A stretch of DNA of 64,000 bases from Acidobacteriota bacterium (lineage in GTDB: Bacteria; Acidobacteriota; Thermoanaerobaculia; UBA5066; Gp7-AA6): positions 108,501 to 172,500 of the forward strand of contig JAIVJS010000071.1 of NCBI GenBank assembly GCA_020199905.1, read 5' to 3'. Positions 8,132-17,014 of the stretch are shown one piece after another (the stretch's first letter is position 1; each line of letters begins with the position of its first letter). A program made the translations under genes and the position numbers. The notes under the pieces were generated by a model, which saw nothing but the letters and a program-made list of their open reading frames with translations, was not told where the DNA came from and made no database searches.

Positions 8132-9325
8132 ATGTCGAGCCGAGCCGAAGATCTCCACACGCTGCTCGCGCGCATCCCAGACCCGGAGATCCGATCCCTT
8201 TTCTCGCCCGAGTTCATCGTGTGCTGCGAGCACTTCGACAGGTTCACGACCGACATGGTTCTGAACCTGGTGCGGAACCTGGACCTCGAGCCCTCCATCG
8301 CCCGCGGCACGACCGCCTCCGCGCTCGTCGAGGAAAAGGGCTTCGCGCCCCGCGCGCGGGTTCCGCTCGCCTGGTTTCTGCGCAAGCTGGCCGCCGGCGG
8401 GTATCTCGACGCCGAGAAACCCCGAGAATCGGATGAGATCTCGTACCGCTCCCGCGGGCCGCTCCCGGCGGGAGATCCCGACCGCGCCGAGGCCCGCGCC
8501 CGTGCCGTAGACCCTCGCTCGATTCCTCCCTTCACGGTGGTGCGCGCCATGGTCGAGCACGTTCCCGCCTTTCTGCGCGGCGAGAAGACGGGCGAGGAGA
8601 TCCTGTTCTCCCCCGCCCGGCTCCCGCTGTGGTTCGACTACTTCTCCAACGAAAATCTGCTCTACGCGATCAACAACCGGCTCGGCGCGGAGGCCGTGCT
8701 GCGCGCCCTCCCGGTCGGCCGGCCGGCTGTCGTCGTCGAGCTCGGGGGCGGCTCGGGGTCGGCGGCGCTCGCGGTGGCGGAGCGCCTCGCGCGCGACGCG
8801 GCCCTCGGCAGAATCGAGAGATACGTCTTCAGCGAGGTCGTTCCGACGTTTCTTCGCCGCGCGGAGCGGACCATCCGGGCGCGCTTTCCCGAGTTTCCCA
8901 CCGAGTTCAAGCGGGTCGACATGGACCGCGATTTCACGGAGCAGGGAATCGACAAGGGCATCGCCGACGTGGTCTATGCCGTCAACACGGTGCACATCGC
9001 GAAGGACCTGGACGCCACGCTGTGCCGCATCCGGGGCACGCTCAAGCCCGGCGGAACGGCGGTCTTCTCCGAATGCATCCGGCCCTTCGAGGGCCAGCCC
9101 ATCTACGTCGAGTTCGTCTTCAACTTTCTGGAAAACTTCACCGGCGTCGCGACCGACCCGGCCACCCGGCCCAACCACGGCTTCCTGACGCCCGGAAACT
9201 GGCGGGACGCCTTCCGGGCCGCGGGATTCGAGCAGCCGATGATCCTGCCGGACGTCGAAGACCTCGCCCGCCACTACGACGCTTTCTTCGTGGCGGCCGT
9301 ATCGGCCAGGAGACCCCGCGGTTGA
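8132..9325 (+). CDS. class I SAM-dependent methyltransferase
   Basis: The protein has 397 residues. The N-terminal 170 residues are helical and resemble a winged-helix dimerisation region. The C-terminal half is a Rossmann methyltransferase with motif I VVVELGGGSGSAAL (near residue 200), an acidic residue after YVFSEVV, ADVVYAVNTVHIAKDL and LKPGGTAVFSECIRP. The layout resembles O-methyltransferases or ketoreductase-associated methyltransferases, but the substrate cannot be read from sequence. Two ATGs are possible; ATG 8132 is chosen because the TACAAT box sits directly before it and the 20 codons upstream look non-coding. Divergent from the phosphodiesterase set. Confidence 0.8.
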   Translation: MSSRAEDLHTLLARIPDPEIRSLFSPEFIVCCEHFDRFTTDMVLNLVRNLDLEPSIARGTTASALVEEKGFAPRARVPLAWFLRKLAAGGYLDAEKPRESDEISYRSRGPLPAGDPDRAEARARAVDPRSIPPFTVVRAMVEHVPAFLRGEKTGEEILFSPARLPLWFDYFSNENLLYAINNRLGAEAVLRALPVGRPAVVVELGGGSGSAALAVAERLARDAALGRIERYVFSEVVPTFLRRAERTIRARFPEFPTEFKRVDMDRDFTEQGIDKGIADVVYAVNTVHIAKDLDATLCRIRGTLKPGGTAVFSECIRPFEGQPIYVEFVFNFLENFTGVATDPATRPNHGFLTPGNWRDAFRAAGFEQPMILPDVEDLARHYDAFFVAAVSARRPRG

Positions 9326-9408
9326 GGACCGCGATTCGGACCGCAGTTCACGCGCGGTTCAGGGAGTTTCCGGGCCGGACCGGATGTTGGTAACTTAGTC
9401 TCAGGAAC

Positions 9409-9414
9409 AGGAGG
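9409..9414 (+). promoter_or_regulatory. Shine-Dalgarno site of the small secreted protein
   Basis: AGGAGG lies 7 nt before ATG 9422. A canonical site is uncommon here, where many genes have none, so this gene is probably strongly translated. A possible -10 (TAACTT) lies at 9391-9396. Confidence 0.6.
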
Positions 9415-9421
9415 AAAATCC

Positions 9422-9868
9422 ATGCCCGCCCAGGCCCCCGTGACGCTTCGCCGGCTCTTCGCTTCCGCCGCGCTGGCGGCCGGCCTCCTCCTGGCGGTCC
9501 CCTCCCCGGCCCGGGCCGCGGAGACCGCGCCGTGTGTTCCCGACGCCACGACTCTCTGCCTGAACAACGGCCGGTTCAAAGTCCAGGTGGCCTGGAGTGT
9601 TCCCACTCAGGGGACGAGCGGGATTGGCAACGGGGTCGCTCTGACCGGCGACACCGGAGAGTTCTGGTTCTTTTCGGCGAACAACATCGAGCTCGTGGTC
9701 AAAGTGGTGGACGGCCGCGCCTTCAACAACAGGTTCTGGGTCTTCTACGGCGCGCTCACGAACGTGCAGTACACGATCACCGTGACGGACACCACGACGA
9801 ACGCCGTGAAGACGTACGTGAACGCGAACGGGAATCTCGCCAGCGTCGCGGATGTGACCGCGTTTTAG
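9422..9868 (+). CDS. small secreted protein, CxP..TLCLN module
   Basis: The protein has 148 residues. A signal peptide (about 1-38; LAAGLLLAVPSPARAAE) is followed by a single beta-rich module. Landmarks are CVPDATTLCLNNGRF, TGEFWFFSANNIELVVK, a VDGRAFNNRFWVFYGAL stretch, VQYTITVTDT and a C-terminal NLASVADVTAF. The two Cys near the module start could form a disulphide. The same module, about 60% alike by eye, forms the C-terminus of the decayed subtilase at 56.3 kb. It is often seen appended to acidobacterial secreted proteins; its function is unknown to me. A likely extracellular role is inferred from the signal peptide. Confidence 0.75.
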   Translation: MPAQAPVTLRRLFASAALAAGLLLAVPSPARAAETAPCVPDATTLCLNNGRFKVQVAWSVPTQGTSGIGNGVALTGDTGEFWFFSANNIELVVKVVDGRAFNNRFWVFYGALTNVQYTITVTDTTTNAVKTYVNANGNLASVADVTAF

Positions 9869-9875
9869 AACGCAG

Positions 9876-10021
9876 TTCTCAGCTCTCAGCTCCCAGCTCT
9901 CAGCTGTCAGCCAGAGGGGCTCTCCGCCAGCGAGGGAGTCATCTGAGGATTCAGCACCGGTTCCCGATCCATTGGGGCGGCATCTTGTACGAGCTGATAG
10001 CTGATAGCTGATAGCTGCCAG
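9876..10021. repeat. Period-7 inverted arrays between convergent genes
   Basis: Five 7-bp units of the type CTCTCAG (9876-9910) and four units of the type CTGATAG (9994-10021) form an inverted pair. It lies between the convergent secreted-protein and acyltransferase genes. Confidence 0.88.
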
Positions 10022-10960
10022 CTACGCTTTCCGACTCGGATCGTCCCAGAACGGATAGAAGCAGTACCACTGCTCCGGGCTCGCCCGGATGTATCGCTCG
10101 AGGATCGAGACGTACCGCGCGACGTTCTCGCGCAGGGCGGCGTCGCGGTCGGGACCTCGCACGATCTCGAGCGGCTCCTCGATGATGGCGCGATAGCGGC
10201 CATCCGCCGTCCGGAGGATGAAGGCCGGGAGGACGGTCGCTCCCGTGGCCATCGCGACGCGGAAGGGGCCGCGCGGGAAGAACGCGTCGCGCCCGAAGAA
10301 GGGAACGGCGATCCCGGTGTTGTTGAAGTCGCGGTCGCCCTGCATCGCGACGATCGCGTTCTGCTCCAGGGCCCGAAGGACCGCCAGGGTCGGCCCGAAG
10401 CTGTGATCGATCGAGATCTCGGTCACTCCCGCGCGGCTGTGGAGGCGGCGGCGGGCCCTCTCCACCCCGGGGAAGATGTCGGGCACCAGAACGACGTGGA
10501 TCGGCTGCCGGACCTCCGCGAGCATGAGCCCGCCGACTTCCCAGTTTCCGAGGTGGGCGGTCAGGAGGAGAACGCCCTTGCCCGCCGTCCTCCCCTCCAC
10601 CAGCCTCGAAAAGCCTTCGACGCTCTCGACCAGGAGGGCGGACTCGGCAGGCGGCCGGCTGGCGAAGTGGAGGAAATCGAGCCAGGCCGACGCGTGCCCG
10701 CGCACCATCTCGTTGGCGAGGCGCACGACCGTCGCCGAGGCGGGATCCTCGCCCAGGATGACGGCGAGATTGGAACGGATCGCGGCGAGGTATTTGGGAC
10801 GCAGCCGGAAATAGGCCCCCCCCACTTCCCGGGCCAGCGGATACGAGAGGCGCCGCGGCACGTGCCGGGCGAACCAGAGCGTTCCCGGGAACCACAGGTG
10901 CGAGGTCGCCGAGGCGAGCGCCCGCACGACGCGGTTCCGGCTGGACATCTTTTTCTGCAC
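10022..10960 (-). CDS. LpxL/HtrB-like lysophospholipid acyltransferase
   Basis: The protein has about 312 residues, the usual length of the family. The acyltransferase H(x)4[DE] motif is TAHLGNWEVGG (near residue 140), followed by the conserved IVAMQGDRDFN and VPFFGRDAFFPRGP blocks, and the C-terminus has RASPEQWYCFYPFW. These enzymes are inner-membrane associated and transfer a secondary acyl chain to lipid A or a related lipid. Two starts are possible. ATG 10948 has no ribosome-binding site; GTG 10960 lies 7 nt from TAGACT (10968-10973), the leaderless spacing common here, so GTG is preferred. It follows topoisomerase IB in the same direction across a heptamer array. Confidence 0.87.
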   Translation of the reverse strand: MQKKMSSRNRVVRALASATSHLWFPGTLWFARHVPRRLSYPLAREVGGAYFRLRPKYLAAIRSNLAVILGEDPASATVVRLANEMVRGHASAWLDFLHFASRPPAESALLVESVEGFSRLVEGRTAGKGVLLLTAHLGNWEVGGLMLAEVRQPIHVVLVPDIFPGVERARRRLHSRAGVTEISIDHSFGPTLAVLRALEQNAIVAMQGDRDFNNTGIAVPFFGRDAFFPRGPFRVAMATGATVLPAFILRTADGRYRAIIEEPLEIVRGPDRDAALRENVARYVSILERYIRASPEQWYCFYPFWDDPSRKA

Positions 10961-10985
10961 GACGCGGAGTCTAGTGAGTTTTCGG

Positions 10986-11106
10986 TTATCAGGTTTCAGT
11001 TCTGGGTCGACTGCCGACCGCGGTCCGACTGGGGTAGCCCTCAGGCGCCACCAGCCCGAAGCGGAAAAGGGAACTGATCCCTGAGGACTGATGACTGACG
11101 ACTGAC
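10986..11106. repeat. Period-7 inverted arrays 3' of the topoisomerase gene
   Basis: TTATCAG, GTTTCAG and TTCTGGG (10986-11006) face AACTGAT, CCCTGAG, GACTGAT and two GACTGAC units (11072-11106). Both blocks keep an exact 7-bp period and are inverted relative to each other. Confidence 0.85.
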
Positions 11107-11109
11107 ATC

Positions 11110-12123
11110 TCACGACGCCTTCTGCTTCAGGAGGCTCAACAGCGCCTTTTCGGAACCGTGGAGGCCGGGCGCGCGGCGCGCCACGAGCTCCTCGACGTTG
11201 CCGAAATACCGGTCGATCACGCGGCCCCGATCGAAGCTCGAGAGCACCGCCGGGTAGATATACGACGACCGGCAGATCGCGGGAGTGTTGCCGAGGGTCT
11301 CCGCGGTCTCCTTGATCGCCGCAACGACTTTCCGTTTGCGGGCGGTCTTCGTCTCGGCGACCTCCGTCCCCGCCCGCGCGAGCGCGCAGGCACAGATCAG
11401 CGTCCCCGCCCACGTCCGGAAGTCCTTCGCGGAGAATTTCTCGCCCATGACTTCCTTGATGTACTCGTTGATGTGACGGCGCCGGATGTCGACCCAGCGC
11501 CCGTCCTCGCCGCGATACTTGAAGACCTCCCCCGGCGCCCCCACGAGCTCCCGGACGATGCGGGCGACCCGGCGGTCGCGCAGCTCCCGGTGCTGCTGCT
11601 TGCCGGACTTCCCCGGAAAATCGAAAACAATCAGGTCCCCGCGGACGATGACGTGCTTCGTCCGCAGCGTCGCTATCCCGTAGCTGCCGTTCTCGTCCGC
11701 ATAGACCTGGCTTCCGGCTCGGAGAAAGCAGGTGGAGAGAATGCGGAGGACGCAGGCGAGGACTTTCTCGCGAGGCAGACCGGGGAGGGACAGGTCCCGT
11801 ACGACGGCACGGCGCATTTTCGGCAGCGCGTGCGCGAAGTGGACCAGCCGCTTGAACTTCTCCTTCTCCCGGCGGGCGGCGCGCCGCTCGTGGTACAGGT
11901 ACTGCCACCGCCCCGCGACATCCTTGCCCATGGCCTGCACGGATCCCTGGGGCGACGGGTGGATCAGGACGTCCTTCCAGGCCGGCGGAATCCTCAATGC
12001 TTTGATCCGTTCGACGTCGGCGCGGGACGCGGGCCTTCCATCCGCGCGCACGTAGCGGAACCCCGCCTTCGGAGACCCCGACCGGCGCAGTCCCGAGCCC
12101 GTAAGTTTTTCGACGAGAGTCAT
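11110..12123 (-). CDS. DNA topoisomerase IB (poxvirus/bacterial type)
   Basis: The protein has 337 residues, typical of bacterial TopIB. The N-terminal DNA-binding part contains GFRYVRADG and IPPAWKDVLIHPSPQG. The catalytic domain has YGIATLRTKH (first Arg region), the Lys-bearing beta hairpin FDFPGKSGK, KDFRTWAGT (second Arg) and the nucleophile Tyr in NTPAICRSSYIYP. It relaxes positive and negative supercoils through a 3'-phosphotyrosine link without ATP. Start ATG 12123; upstream in-frame residues are low-complexity and look non-coding. It is monocistronic or cotranscribed with the acyltransferase downstream. Confidence 0.93.
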   Translation of the reverse strand: MTLVEKLTGSGLRRSGSPKAGFRYVRADGRPASRADVERIKALRIPPAWKDVLIHPSPQGSVQAMGKDVAGRWQYLYHERRAARREKEKFKRLVHFAHALPKMRRAVVRDLSLPGLPREKVLACVLRILSTCFLRAGSQVYADENGSYGIATLRTKHVIVRGDLIVFDFPGKSGKQQHRELRDRRVARIVRELVGAPGEVFKYRGEDGRWVDIRRRHINEYIKEVMGEKFSAKDFRTWAGTLICACALARAGTEVAETKTARKRKVVAAIKETAETLGNTPAICRSSYIYPAVLSSFDRGRVIDRYFGNVEELVARRAPGLHGSEKALLSLLKQKAS

Positions 12124-12418
12124 TCGAGAGGCCGCCCATGCAAGTCCCCGGCCCGAGCGAAACGGACGTTCGGTTAGCATCGATCGGTGATCCGTCGCGT
12201 CCGCGAGCTCCGGGACCTGCGTCTGCCCCCGGCCGACGCACCGGCGAGCGGCTCGGCCGGATGCGGCCTCGACCGCTCTCCTACCGTCGCTTCCGCTCGC
12301 TGCGCTTGCTCTCGCTCCCGCGGCGCGAGGCTCCTCCCTCCCTTCGGTCGGGAGACTCCTCGCGTCGCGAGCTGATGCGTCTGTTCGGCGACAGGATTGG
12401 CTCGTGCGGTGACCTCCC
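12124..12418. other. Intergenic region with a long imperfect hairpin
   Basis: These 295 bp separate the divergent topoisomerase and GT-C-like genes. An imperfect inverted repeat near 12322-12366 (CGCGAGG to CCTCGCG, with an inner stem around a TTCG loop) is the main structure. No tRNA or supported reading frame was found. Confidence 0.4.
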
Positions 12419-14215
12419 TTGAGAGAGGCCGCGCCGGTAAAGGGAGCCGTTCTTCTGCCTTGGTCCGTCTTCCTCGGGCTTCTTTTCGTTTCCTGGAACC
12501 GGTGGATCGAGCCTTTCGTGGACTCGGGGCGGGAGCTGATGGTGCCGCGGCGGGTCGCTCTCGGCGAACGTCTGTATGCGGCCATCCACTTTCACCACGG
12601 GCCGCTCGCCCCGTGGGCCGGCGCGGGTGTGGAGACGCTGACCGGTCCCTCGTTCGCCGCCCGGACGGTTCTCGCCCTCGCGATTGCGGCCGCCGGGCTC
12701 GAAGCGCTGCGGCGGCTGGCCCTTCGGTGGATTCCGGGGACCGGAGGCCCTCTCGCCGTATCGCTCGCCGTGGCGGTCGCTTTCTTTCTCCGTCCCGGCG
12801 GGTGGGCATTCCCCTTCAGCTTCGATACGGCGATCGCCGTCGCATCTCTGACCGGTGCTCTCGCCGTGTCCGTGGGCGGACTCTCGCGGTGGCGGGAGAT
12901 CGGGACGGCCGCGTGCCTGCTCGCCGCCCTGCTCTCACGACCGGAGCTCGGCGCCGCCGGGCTCGCCGCCGTGGCGATCGACGCGCGCCGCCGGCGGAGC
13001 AGCCTGATTCTGTCGGCCGTCGTCCCTCTCGCCGCGGCGGCGGCCATTTACGCCGCGATCTCCGCGGGAATCCCGCATGAGCGGCTCGTGGCCGACGGGT
13101 GGCTGGCGCTTCAGCATCCGCCACGGGCTTTTCAGAACGTCTACCGCTCGTTCGCGGGGCTGGACGTGCCCGGCCTCCGCGCGACGCAGATGGCTCTTGC
13201 GGTGATCGTTCTCGCTCTCGCGGGCTGCGTCCTCGTTCTCGGGGCGGCGGCGGCCCGGCTCGCGCGGCGGTTTTCGGACACCGGGGGCCGAATCGCGGAC
13301 GGCGCGGCCGTGGTCGCTCTCGCCGGGTTCGCGGCGCTGTTTCAATTTCCTCCTGACTCGCTCGCGCCGTCCCTCTCGCTGTTCCCTCCGCTGGTTCGCG
13401 TCGTGCCGCCGTTCTGCGCCGCGCTCCTGGCCGCGCGGCTCTGGACGGTCCTTCGCCGAAGAGAGCCGGCCGATCCCGTCCCCGACGTCTCGGACGGGGC
13501 TCTGTTTCTCGGGGCGCTCTTCGGAGCACGTCTCTTCCTCGCGGCGGGATACTCGGGCCCGTACAACGCGTTCTTTCTTCCGCTGCCGATCGTCCTTTCG
13601 GTGGCCGCGCTGCTCCGCGCGAGCGAGCGTGCCGCGCCCGCGATCGGGCCGTCCCTGCCGCGGCTCGTCCGCGCTGCCCTGGCGGTCTTCCTCGCGTTTC
13701 GCGTGCCCGCGGTCTGGGCCTCGTATCGCGGGCCCGGGTGGGAAGAGCTCGAAACGCGCGCCGGGAGCCTGGTCCTTCCCGCGCACGAGGCGAAAACCTC
13801 GCGTCTCGCCCTGGCCGACCTCGACGATCGGCTGCCGCCGCGCGGGACCGTCACCGGATTTCCCGAGGCCGGCTTCTTCGAATACGCGCTCGGGCGATCG
13901 AATCCGCTTCCGCTGGAGCAGTTCTGGCCCGGCCATCTCGACGCCGCCGGCGAAGAGCGAGTCATCGCCCTCCTTCGGGCGCGCCCTCCGGATGCGATCG
14001 TGATGATCAATGCGCTCGCGGTGGGGGAAGGCCAGCGCGTGTTCGGAAAGGACTACTCGCCGCGGCTGGCCGCCTTCGTCGACTCCGAGTTCGCTCCCGT
14101 CGCGATCTACGGACCGAATGCGAGAAACGGCGCGCGCATTGGAGAGCCCGATTTCTTCGTCGAGATACGAGTGCGGCGCCCCGCGCCGATCGCCGACGTG
14201 GAAGTGGACCCGTGA
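12419..14215 (+). CDS. multi-pass membrane protein, GT-C (GT39-like) glycosyltransferase candidate
   Basis: The protein has 598 residues with about ten hydrophobic helices over residues 10-470 and a C-terminal soluble part. After the first helix comes FVDSGRELMVPRRVALGE and then an HFHHGPLAPW stretch, the D-x-G-R-E pattern of polyprenyl-phosphate-sugar dependent glycosyltransferases with a GT-C fold. The tail has a P-x-G-F-P-E-A-G-F-F segment common to this group. It probably transfers sugars on the outer face of the cytoplasmic membrane; donor and acceptor are unknown. The start is taken as TTG 12419 because it precedes the first helix, but no ribosome-binding site is seen. The rluA-type gene begins 11 bp downstream. 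Confidence 0.72.
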   Translation: MREAAPVKGAVLLPWSVFLGLLFVSWNRWIEPFVDSGRELMVPRRVALGERLYAAIHFHHGPLAPWAGAGVETLTGPSFAARTVLALAIAAAGLEALRRLALRWIPGTGGPLAVSLAVAVAFFLRPGGWAFPFSFDTAIAVASLTGALAVSVGGLSRWREIGTAACLLAALLSRPELGAAGLAAVAIDARRRRSSLILSAVVPLAAAAAIYAAISAGIPHERLVADGWLALQHPPRAFQNVYRSFAGLDVPGLRATQMALAVIVLALAGCVLVLGAAAARLARRFSDTGGRIADGAAVVALAGFAALFQFPPDSLAPSLSLFPPLVRVVPPFCAALLAARLWTVLRRREPADPVPDVSDGALFLGALFGARLFLAAGYSGPYNAFFLPLPIVLSVAALLRASERAAPAIGPSLPRLVRAALAVFLAFRVPAVWASYRGPGWEELETRAGSLVLPAHEAKTSRLALADLDDRLPPRGTVTGFPEAGFFEYALGRSNPLPLEQFWPGHLDAAGEERVIALLRARPPDAIVMINALAVGEGQRVFGKDYSPRLAAFVDSEFAPVAIYGPNARNGARIGEPDFFVEIRVRRPAPIADVEVDP

Positions 14216-14225
14216 GGGAAAGAGA

Positions 14226-15311
14226 GTGAGGCTCGACCTCGCCGTCGCGCGCGCGTTTCACCTCTCCCGCCGCGCGGCGCGGGACGCGGTGCGCGCGGGC
14301 CGCGTGGACCGCGACGGGGTGACGGTCGACGAACCCGGACTCGACGTCGCCGCCGGCGCGCGGCTGGCCTGGGACCCGAACCGGCCGGCGCGCCACAACG
14401 TCCGGACTCGCCTCGCCGTTCTTCACGACGACGAGGAGGTTTTGATCGTGGACAAGCCGGCCGGCCTGCTGACGGTTCCGACGGCGGAGCGCGAATCCGA
14501 CACCCTCCATGCGCGCGCGCTCGACTACCTCCAGCACCGGTATCACCGCCGCCCGTACGCCGGCATCGTCCACCGCCTCGACAAGGACACGTCCGGCGCT
14601 CTCGTGTTCGCGCGCAACCGCGAGGCGCTGCACGCGTTGCAGGCCCTGTTCCGTGTGCACGACATCGAGCGCGAGTACCTCGCCCTGGTCGCCGGAGCGC
14701 CTCCCGACTCGGGGATCCTCGACGCCGACCTCGTGCGCGATGCCGGCCTCGGACGAAGAGGCGTCGCCCGGCGTGGGGAGGCCGGACGCCGGGCGGTCAC
14801 CCGGTACCGCGTCCTGGAGCGGCTGAGAGGGGCGGCGCTCGTCTCGATCCATCTCGAGACCGGGCGCACGCATCAGATCCGCGTGCACTTCCTCTCGATC
14901 GGCCACCCCGTCCTCGGCGACCGCGTGTATCGCACGGGGCAGGGCGAGGCCGCCCTCCCCGCCGCCCCGCGGCAGATGCTGCACGCCAGACGGCTCGGGT
15001 TCCGACATCCAGGGACCGGGGAGGGGATTGGAGTCGAATCCCCCGTGCCCCCGGACTTCGAGCGGGTGCTCGCCGCCCTGCGGGAGCGTGGTAGACCCCG
15101 GCCGGTGCCGGCAGAGCCCGGGCGGACGGTAGCACCGGGACCGGCGGCTCCCGCAGCGTTCCGCGGGAAGGCGGAGAGTCCCTCGCGTTCCGGCGGCGGG
15201 CCGCCCCGGGGCGGGGCGCCCGGCCGGTCCGCGGAACGGCCCGCGGGCACCGCCCCAAAAACGAAAGCCCCGCCGAAGCGGGGCCTTCGAGACAAACGGA
15301 ACGAAACCTAA
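14226..15311 (+). CDS. RluA family pseudouridine synthase
   Basis: The protein has 361 residues. An S4-like N-terminal segment (about 1-60) precedes the catalytic domain with IVDKPAGLLTVPT and the signature GIVHRLDKDTSGALV, whose Asp is the catalytic residue. LETGRTHQIRVHF and GHPVLGDRVY follow. It isomerises uridine in rRNA or tRNA; the exact target is not readable. The last about 75 residues are a Pro/Gly/Arg-rich extension. Its final codons contain the rho-independent terminator of the convergent OmpA gene, and the two stop codons overlap by 4 bp. The start is GTG 14226, 10 bp after the preceding stop; a longer frame reaches back into that gene and was rejected. Confidence 0.9.
   Translation: MRLDLAVARAFHLSRRAARDAVRAGRVDRDGVTVDEPGLDVAAGARLAWDPNRPARHNVRTRLAVLHDDEEVLIVDKPAGLLTVPTAERESDTLHARALDYLQHRYHRRPYAGIVHRLDKDTSGALVFARNREALHALQALFRVHDIEREYLALVAGAPPDSGILDADLVRDAGLGRRGVARRGEAGRRAVTRYRVLERLRGAALVSIHLETGRTHQIRVHFLSIGHPVLGDRVYRTGQGEAALPAAPRQMLHARRLGFRHPGTGEGIGVESPVPPDFERVLAALRERGRPRPVPAEPGRTVAPGPAAPAAFRGKAESPSRSGGGPPRGGAPGRSAERPAGTAPKTKAPPKRGLRDKRNET
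15255..15284 (-). terminator. Rho-independent terminator of the OmpA gene, inside the rluA-type 3' end
   Basis: A GCCCC/GGGGC stem (15267-15284) is followed on the minus strand by TTTCGTTTTT. It terminates leftward transcription from the VWA-OmpA pair and is embedded in the coding end of the convergent pseudouridine synthase gene. Confidence 0.75.
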
Positions 15312-15931
15312 GCGAGGACGATGACCACGACGCGCCGGTTCTTCGAACGGCCCGACTTGGACTTGTTCGGAGCGACGGGCTCATCTTCGCCATAGGAAAT
15401 CGTGGACATCCGGTTCAACGCGATCCCCTGCTTGTTCAGGAACCGGCGGACCGCCTCCGCCCGCTCTTCGCCGAGACGGTAGTTCAGGCTCGGGGAACCC
15501 TTCGAGTCGGTGTGCCCCTGCACTTCCAGATACACGTTCTTGTTCTCGGACTTCAACTTCTCCGCGAAGTCCTTCAGCCGGCTTTCGGCTTCTTTCGAGA
15601 GCGCCCACTTGCTCGACGGGAACTTCACCGCGTCGTCGGAGAGGACCAGCGAATAGACGAATTTGCCCTCGGCGAGCTTGCCCGCCGCCTGGGCCCGCTC
15701 GAGAGCGTCCCGGGTTGACTTGTCGAGCGCCGTGATGCGCGTGTCGTGATCCCGGATCTTGCTCTGCGCGGTCTCGACCTGGGATTCGACCTCGTTGATC
15801 CGCTTCTCCGACGCGGCGCTGCTTTTGGAGACCTCGTCGCCGACGTAGCGCTTGGTCGCGCAGCCGCCGAGACCCAAGGTGCCCAGAAGGAGCGCCCCGC
15901 CAACGATCCATGCATTCGATCTCTTACCCAT
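15308..15931 (-). CDS. OmpA/Pal-like peptidoglycan-binding lipoprotein
   Basis: The protein has 207 residues. The signal peptide ends in a lipobox (LGLGGC), making Cys about residue 24 the lipidated residue. A coiled coil follows (about 35-85; SEKRINEVESQVETAQ). The OmpA-like domain (about 100-207) has LEVQGHTDSKGSPSLNYRLGEERA, in which the TD.G and Arg residues bind meso-diaminopimelate, and a C-terminal SKNRRVVVIV. It should anchor the outer membrane to the cell wall. ATG 15931 is preferred over upstream starts because AGGAGG sits just ahead. It begins 23 bp after the VWA gene in the same direction. Confidence 0.9.
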   Translation of the reverse strand: MGKRSNAWIVGGALLLGTLGLGGCATKRYVGDEVSKSSAASEKRINEVESQVETAQSKIRDHDTRITALDKSTRDALERAQAAGKLAEGKFVYSLVLSDDAVKFPSSKWALSKEAESRLKDFAEKLKSENKNVYLEVQGHTDSKGSPSLNYRLGEERAEAVRRFLNKQGIALNRMSTISYGEDEPVAPNKSKSGRSKNRRVVVIVLA

Positions 15932-15954
15932 GGAAAATCCTCCTTTCGAAAGAG

Positions 15955-16986
15955 TTAACCCGCCGGAGCGGGAACCGTTCCTCGATACCCCCGTCGCGTC
16001 CGAACGACCCATTTGCCGGGTTTGGTAACCGACACCACCACGACTCTGTATTTTAGCTCTCCCTGGCCCGAAGGTGCGAATCCGAGGAGATATTGCTTGC
16101 GCACCTCGGTGTTGATTCTCGCCGCTATCGGCCTCAAGTCCTCCTCTCCATTGGCCAGATACAGCTGCCCGCCGCTCGTGTAGGCCAGAAGTTTCAGGTT
16201 GTCGAGAGCCAGATCCTTGCGCTCCGCGTCGCTCAACCGGTCAAACGCGGCATTTTTCATCCCGACCGCGTAGACCGGTATGGACACCTGCTGCAGGATC
16301 GTTGCCATTTCGTCCGCCGAAAGCCTGCTTGCGTTGTCCACCCCGTCCGTAAAGAGCAGGATGGCCCGCTTGCCGTTCTTCCCCGCGAGCATCCGGGAGG
16401 GAGTCGCCGCGACCGCGTCGAAGAGCGCCGTGCGGCCCCCGGCCTCGAGACGGGTCAGGGCCCGCGAGATCCGCGATGGATCGGGCGAGAACTCAGAGAG
16501 GAGCGAAAGCTCGTTTTCGGAAAAGGCAAAAAGGGCGAAGTCGTCCCCCGAGCGGCGCCCTTCGAGTATGTGCCGGATGGCGCTCTTGGCGGATTCGAGC
16601 TTGCCCGCGATCTTCATGCTGCCGGACGTGTCGACGAGAAAGGCGAACGAGGCCGGAGCGTCGTCGTCGCGCTCGAACGTGTCGAGCGTCACGTTGACGC
16701 CGCCCGCATTCACCCGGAAATCCGCCTTCGCGAGGCCGTCCACGAACCGGCCCTTCCGGTCGAAGACCAGCACGGGGAGAAGGACGTACTCGCTGCCCGC
16801 GCTTTCCGTGTAGGTCGGGAGAGGCGTCTCGCGGGGGGAGGGAGCCGCGGTCGAGGCGGGAGTTGCTGCAGCCGGTGGCGTCGAAACCGCAGGCGGAACG
16901 GCCGAGGGTGCAGGCAGCGGCTGGGCGGCGGCGATCGCGCCGCCAAGCAGGGCTCCCGCCGCGATCGCGAAGCAGAATCGGCGCAT
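15955..16986 (-). CDS. secreted VWFA-related acidobacterial protein
   Basis: The protein has 343 residues. A signal peptide (1-22) and a Pro/Ala/Thr linker (23-60) precede the VWFA-related fold typical of Acidobacteriota (TIGR03436-like). An N-terminal strand pair (VLVFDRKGRFVDGLAKADFRV) leads to the von Willebrand A domain with the metal site FAFLVDTSGSMK, LFTDGVDNAS and a C-terminal YLLGFAPS...KPGKWVVRTRRGYRG. The domain suggests metal-dependent protein binding outside the membrane. The start ATG 16986 has GGAAAGAG upstream and a TATCAT -10 at 16999-17004. It heads the VWA-OmpA pair. Confidence 0.9.
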   Translation of the reverse strand: MRRFCFAIAAGALLGGAIAAAQPLPAPSAVPPAVSTPPAAATPASTAAPSPRETPLPTYTESAGSEYVLLPVLVFDRKGRFVDGLAKADFRVNAGGVNVTLDTFERDDDAPASFAFLVDTSGSMKIAGKLESAKSAIRHILEGRRSGDDFALFAFSENELSLLSEFSPDPSRISRALTRLEAGGRTALFDAVAATPSRMLAGKNGKRAILLFTDGVDNASRLSADEMATILQQVSIPVYAVGMKNAAFDRLSDAERKDLALDNLKLLAYTSGGQLYLANGEEDLRPIAARINTEVRKQYLLGFAPSGQGELKYRVVVVSVTKPGKWVVRTRRGYRGTVPAPAG

Positions 16987-17014
16987 CTCTTTCCGAAAAT
17001 GATACTTCGTACCC

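Noticed and set aside
12124..12418. Possible tRNA in the gap before the GT-C-like gene
   Set aside because: No T-loop GTTCRA with matching arms was found; the inverted repeats form a plain hairpin.
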